10,348 nt of DNA from Deltaproteobacteria bacterium (lineage in GTDB: Bacteria; Myxococcota; B64-G9): NCBI GenBank assembly GCA_003647095.1, contig QMME01000120.1:1-10348 (forward strand). The letters run 5' to 3'. This document shows, in pieces, positions 6,833 to 10,348 of the stretch; the first letter of the stretch is position 1, and every line of letters starts with the position of its first letter. The notes beneath the pieces are model-generated. The model was not told the origin of the DNA and did no database searches. It worked only from the letters and a program-made list of their open reading frames with translations. The position numbers and the translations under genes were made by a program.

Positions 6833-9382
6833 ATGCCCCCGCGGGAAGAAAAGAACCCCACCCCGGCCCGGCTGGTGGTAGCCAATCCCCGGCCCCAGCG
6901 CCCCCTGTGGCAGCGCCTGTCGCTGTGGGTGATCACCTGCCTGGTCACCTGGGGCGTGCTGGGTTTTTCCCTGGTATGGGTGTTGTACCTGGCCGTGCGC
7001 GAAGACCTGCCCGAGCTGCCGGCTCTCGAGCAGTACAATCCGCCCGGCACCACCCGCCTGTTCAGCCTCTCGGGCATCCTCACCGCCGAGTTCGCCATCG
7101 AGCGCCGCGACGTGGTGCCCGCCAGCCGCATTCCCCGTCATCTGGTGGAAGCCTTCATCGCCTCCGAGGACGACAACTTCTTCTCCCACGGCGGCATCGA
7201 TCCCCTGGGCATCCTGCGCGCGGCCATCAAGAACATCAAGGCCGGGCACATCGTCCAGGGCGGCTCCACCATAACCCAGCAGGTGGCCAAGAGTTTCATC
7301 GGTCGCCAGAAGACTTTCACCCGCAAGTTCAAGGAGGCGGTGCTGGCCCTGCGCCTGGAGCGCAAGTTCAGCAAGGAAGACATCCTCTACCTTTACCTGA
7401 ACCAGATCTACCTGGGGCACGGTTCCTACGGTGTCCAGGCGGCCGCCCGCAACTACTTCCACCGCAACGTCTGGAGGCTGACCCTGCCGCAGATGGCCAC
7501 CCTGGCCGGCCTGCCCCAGGCGCCTTCCGACTACGACCCGGTCGAAAGGCCGCAAGAGGCCCTGCGCCGGCGCCGCTACGTGCTGGGACGCATGCGGGAA
7601 GAAGGTTACATCGACCAGGCCCGGCTCGAGCAGGCGGCCGGCTCGGCGCTCGCGGCCCATCCCATCAGCGACTACTTCCGCCGCCGGGCTCCCTACTTCA
7701 CCGAGGAGGTGCGCCGCCAGCTGCAGGAGCGCTACGGCACCGAGGGCGTTTACGAGGCCGGCCTGCGGGTGGAGACCACCGTCGACCTCGACTGGCAGCA
7801 CTCCGCCCAGCTGGCCGTCAACCGCGGCCTGCGGGTGCTCGATCACCGCCAGGGCTACCGGGGGCCGTTGCTGAACCTGAAAGACGCGGAAAAGCGCGCC
7901 GACTTCCTGAAGAAGACCCAGCAGTGGCTGGAGCGGCGCGGGCTCGCCGAGCTGCCCAGCGGGACCGCCTACCCGGCGGTGGTGGAAGAGGTACACGAGA
8001 ACTGGGCCCGGGTGGCGGTGGGCCTGAGCCACGGCCTGCTGCCCGTCTTCGGCATGCGCTGGGCCCGCAAGCCCGATCCCACGGTGCACTACCAGAGTTC
8101 CCGGGCCCGGGTGACCGACGTGCGCAAGGTGCTGCGGGTCGGCGATCTCGTCCTGGTACGCCGGGCGCAGTTGAAGAAACTGCTGGTGGGTGAAGCGCCG
8201 GCGGCCCGCAAGCTGCTGCCGCTGCCCAAGCAGGGGCCACCGCCGCCGCTGTTTTCCCTGGAGCAGATCCCCGGTGTGCAGGGAGCCCTGGTGTCGGCCG
8301 AGCCGCGCCTGGGTTACGTGCGGGCCCTGATCGGCGGCTACAACTTCGCCGACAGCGAGTTCAACCGCGTGCTGCAGGCCTGCCGCCAGCCGGGCAGCGC
8401 TTTCAAGCCCATCCATTACTCCCTGGCCATCGAGGAGCACGGCTTCAACCCGGCCACCATCATCATCGACAGTGCCATCGTCTACGACGACCCGGAGAAC
8501 CAGAACCGCTGGAAACCGGAAAACTACGAGCGCCAGTACAAGGGAAAGGTCACCGTCTACGAGGCCCTGGTGCACTCCATGAACGTCCCATCGATCAAGG
8601 TGATGGACAAGGTGGGAGTCAAGGAAGCCATAGCCTGGGCCCACAAGCTGGGCATAACCACAGGCTTGCGCGAAGAACTGGGGCTGGCCCTGGGCAGCTC
8701 CTGCGTCAAGCCCTGGGACCTGCTCAACGTCTACAGCGTGTTCAACATGGGGGGCAAGAAGCCCACCCTGACCATGATCGGCAAGGTCACCGATCGTTTC
8801 GGCCGGGTGCTGCTCAACCGCAAGTCCTACAAGGATCCCTACCAGTCCTGGGACGAGAAGTTCGACCGGGCCTACGACCGCGTGTCCAACCCCATGCCCC
8901 GGTTGATTTCACCCGAGGCCAACTACATCCTGGTGCACCTGCTCGAGGGGGTGGCCACCCGGGGCACCGGGGCCCGGGCCCGGCAGCTGGGCAAGCCGGC
9001 CGCCGGCAAGACCGGCACCACCAACGACTCGGCCGATGCCTGGTTCATGGGCTTCACCCACGACGTGGTCACCGGGGTGTGGGTGGGACACGACGAACCC
9101 AAGGATCCCCTGGGGCGCGGGGAGAACGGCTCGCGGGCCGCCCTGCCCATCTGGCTGGACTACATGAAGCGGGTGCTGGAGCGCCGGCCCCAGGCAGAGT
9201 TCGACGTGCCCGCCGGCATCACCCTGGCCCGCATCGACCCGGCCACCGGACTGTTGGCCCGGCCCGACACCCCCGGCTCGGTGGTGGAGGCCTTTCGTCG
9301 CGGGGAGGAGCCCAAGGAATTCGTACAGGCCAAGGACGTGGTACGGCCCGGGCAGTTTTTCAAGGTCGATGGACTGTACTGA
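6833..9382 (+). CDS. mrcA: PBP1A-family class A penicillin-binding protein (glycosyltransferase/transpeptidase)
   Basis: This 849-residue bifunctional peptidoglycan synthase polymerises lipid II into glycan strands and cross-links the stem peptides on the outer face of the inner membrane. A short cytoplasmic tail is followed by one membrane anchor (about 29-54). The GT51 glycosyltransferase domain shows ASEDDNFFSHGGID (110-123, catalytic E112), GGSTITQQVAKSF (143-155), RKFKEAVLALRLE (164-176, second glutamate E169) and LYLNQIYLGHGSYGVQAAA (187-205). Residues 340-460 correspond to the OB-like insert of PBP1A proteins. The transpeptidase domain has all three penicillin-binding motifs: SAFK (522-525, nucleophile S522), SMN (582-584) and KTG (726-728). 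The length is typical and nothing is broken. It has its own promoter in the preceding gap, and an FHA membrane protein gene follows after 21 bp, which suggests co-regulation or a regulatory partner. Confidence 0.97.
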   Translation: MPPREEKNPTPARLVVANPRPQRPLWQRLSLWVITCLVTWGVLGFSLVWVLYLAVREDLPELPALEQYNPPGTTRLFSLSGILTAEFAIERRDVVPASRIPRHLVEAFIASEDDNFFSHGGIDPLGILRAAIKNIKAGHIVQGGSTITQQVAKSFIGRQKTFTRKFKEAVLALRLERKFSKEDILYLYLNQIYLGHGSYGVQAAARNYFHRNVWRLTLPQMATLAGLPQAPSDYDPVERPQEALRRRRYVLGRMREEGYIDQARLEQAAGSALAAHPISDYFRRRAPYFTEEVRRQLQERYGTEGVYEAGLRVETTVDLDWQHSAQLAVNRGLRVLDHRQGYRGPLLNLKDAEKRADFLKKTQQWLERRGLAELPSGTAYPAVVEEVHENWARVAVGLSHGLLPVFGMRWARKPDPTVHYQSSRARVTDVRKVLRVGDLVLVRRAQLKKLLVGEAPAARKLLPLPKQGPPPPLFSLEQIPGVQGALVSAEPRLGYVRALIGGYNFADSEFNRVLQACRQPGSAFKPIHYSLAIEEHGFNPATIIIDSAIVYDDPENQNRWKPENYERQYKGKVTVYEALVHSMNVPSIKVMDKVGVKEAIAWAHKLGITTGLREELGLALGSSCVKPWDLLNVYSVFNMGGKKPTLTMIGKVTDRFGRVLLNRKSYKDPYQSWDEKFDRAYDRVSNPMPRLISPEANYILVHLLEGVATRGTGARARQLGKPAAGKTGTTNDSADAWFMGFTHDVVTGVWVGHDEPKDPLGRGENGSRAALPIWLDYMKRVLERRPQAEFDVPAGITLARIDPATGLLARPDTPGSVVEAFRRGEEPKEFVQAKDVVRPGQFFKVDGLY

Positions 9383-9403
9383 CGATGGAAGGCAGGTAAG
9401 CAA

Positions 9404-10348
9404 ATGACCAGCCGCAGACGCAGCCGTCGAGGCCCGCCCCCGTTGCCCGGGGAGCGGGAAACCACCGCCGTGGAGAACATGCCGCCCGGCGGCGAGCCAC
9501 CCGCCGAGTTCGCGGCGGACACCCCGGTCGAGGAAGAATCTGGTCCCATCCATCGCGAACTGGAACGACGAGGCTTGCAGGACGTGTCGCCGGCGGGAGA
9601 AGAGCCGCCGCTGGACGAGGAGGAAAGCACCGGGGAAGTGGACATGCTGGCCGCCGAACCGCCCGATCTCTCCGGCGAGGACGATGCCCTGGTGGTGGGG
9701 GGGGATCCCGCCGCCGTGGCCGACTCCGTGGCCACCTTCGTGGGCGAGATCGATCCTCCGGCCGGGGCGGAGGCGGAAGCCGCACCGCCGCCGGCCGGCG
9801 GCCAGGAAAAGACCGAGATCCTGCCGGTGGCCGAGGTGGGCGGGGAAGAGCCTCCCCCGGTGCCCATGTTGCTGGTGGAATTGCCCGACGGTTCCAGCTC
9901 CGACGTCGAGATTGGCGGCGACCGCTTCGTCATCGGCCGGGCGCCGGAATGCGACGCGGTGATTCCCGACCGGCTGGTCTCCCGTACCCACGCGGTCATC
10001 GAGCGCCAGGGCGACAGCTGGCTCGTCATCGATCAGCAGTCGGGAAACGGCACCCTGCTCAACGGCGAGAAGGTCGAGCAGGCGGTGCTGCAGGACGGCG
10101 ACGTCATCGGCATCGGAGACGCCGTTCTGACCTTCCGGTTGCCCGGGCAGGGAGCGGGCGGGGTCGTGGAAAAGACCATGATGCTGGAGACCGCTCGGGT
10201 GGAAAGAGGCACCCAGGCAGTGGCCAGCCCGCTGGGGCGGCTGAAGAAAAACCGCCTCTTCCTGGTGGCGGCGGGAGTGGTGGCGCTGATACTGGTGCTG
10301 GGAATCGTCAAGCTGGCCACCCGGCCCCGCGGGCCCACCCCCGAGCAG
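9404..10348 (+). CDS. FHA-domain single-pass membrane protein, N-terminal 315 residues (cut by right edge)
   Basis: The frame from ATG 9404 stays open to the window edge, so the C-terminus is missing. AGG lies seven bases before the ATG. Residues 1-150 are Pro-, Glu- and Ala-rich and probably disordered, after a very basic start (MTSRRRSRRG). An FHA domain at about 152-246 has the phosphothreonine-binding residues in place: GRAPECD (178-184), SRTHA (193-197) and SGNGTLLNG (213-221). A basic patch (KKNR, 281-284) precedes one membrane helix at about 285-304, so the FHA domain should be cytoplasmic and the missing part periplasmic. FHA domains bind phosphothreonine made by Ser/Thr kinases. Placement 21 bp after the PBP1A gene suggests a regulatory or scaffolding role in envelope synthesis, which is inference. 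EKTxxL motifs flank the FHA domain, at 135-140 and 256-261. The part lost could hold TPR or other periplasmic repeats; this cannot be seen. Confidence 0.85.
   Translation, partial: MTSRRRSRRGPPPLPGERETTAVENMPPGGEPPAEFAADTPVEEESGPIHRELERRGLQDVSPAGEEPPLDEEESTGEVDMLAAEPPDLSGEDDALVVGGDPAAVADSVATFVGEIDPPAGAEAEAAPPPAGGQEKTEILPVAEVGGEEPPPVPMLLVELPDGSSSDVEIGGDRFVIGRAPECDAVIPDRLVSRTHAVIERQGDSWLVIDQQSGNGTLLNGEKVEQAVLQDGDVIGIGDAVLTFRLPGQGAGGVVEKTMMLETARVERGTQAVASPLGRLKKNRLFLVAAGVVALILVLGIVKLATRPRGPTPEQ

Noticed and set aside
6043..8193. Open frame of 716 codons on the plus strand overlapping the Lgt-like and PBP1A genes in another frame
   Set aside because: It is rich in Pro, Arg, Gly and Ala, crosses the intergenic region and has no recognisable motif; both overlapped genes are certain in their own frames.
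5873..8644. Open frame of 923 codons on the minus strand across the Lgt-like and PBP1A genes
   Set aside because: It covers two genes with clear conserved motifs, spans their intergenic promoter, and its translation is a compositional shadow without domain features.

Overview
The window is GC-rich and densely coding. It holds seven genes, two of them cut by the window edges, arranged as two divergent blocks that share a 132-bp intergenic region (5846-5977). The most diagnostic gene is bamA, which encodes 6-oxocyclohex-1-ene-1-carbonyl-CoA hydrolase. This ring-opening enzyme of the benzoyl-CoA pathway points to an anaerobe that degrades, or fermentatively makes, aromatic or alicyclic carboxylates. 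The gingipain-type (C25) secreted protein, the FHA membrane protein and the class A penicillin-binding protein indicate a diderm. A GC-rich lineage of the former Deltaproteobacteria (Desulfuromonadota, Desulfobacterota, Myxococcota or relatives) fits best, but this is inference, because no rRNA or phylogenetic marker is present.

The left block (1-5845, minus strand) reads from right to left. First comes a 980-residue exported protein with a C-terminal C25 cysteine-peptidase domain. It is followed by bamA (67-bp gap), a CaCA-family Na+/Ca2+ antiporter (43-bp gap), and the N-terminal part of a diacylglycerol-kinase-type lipid kinase (75-bp gap) that runs off the left edge. The gaps are short and I see no convincing terminator, so the four genes may be one transcript. 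A candidate promoter sits at 5875-5904, and bamA may have a weak one of its own.

The right block (5978-10348, plus strand) is a cell-envelope cluster. It holds a divergent prolipoprotein diacylglyceryl transferase (Lgt-like), a PBP1A-type bifunctional peptidoglycan synthase with its own good sigma-70-type promoter (6776-6804), and, 21 bp further on, a single-pass membrane protein with an FHA phosphothreonine-binding domain that runs off the right edge. Together these suggest envelope assembly, with a possible phospho-signalling input beside the synthase.

No tRNA, rRNA, CRISPR array, insertion sequence or phage gene was seen. The most unusual points are the Lgt homologue that lacks several residues important in the E. 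coli enzyme, the stand-alone bamA without its usual pathway neighbours, and a duplicated EKTxxL motif flanking the FHA domain. I did not find a clear new multi-gene system.
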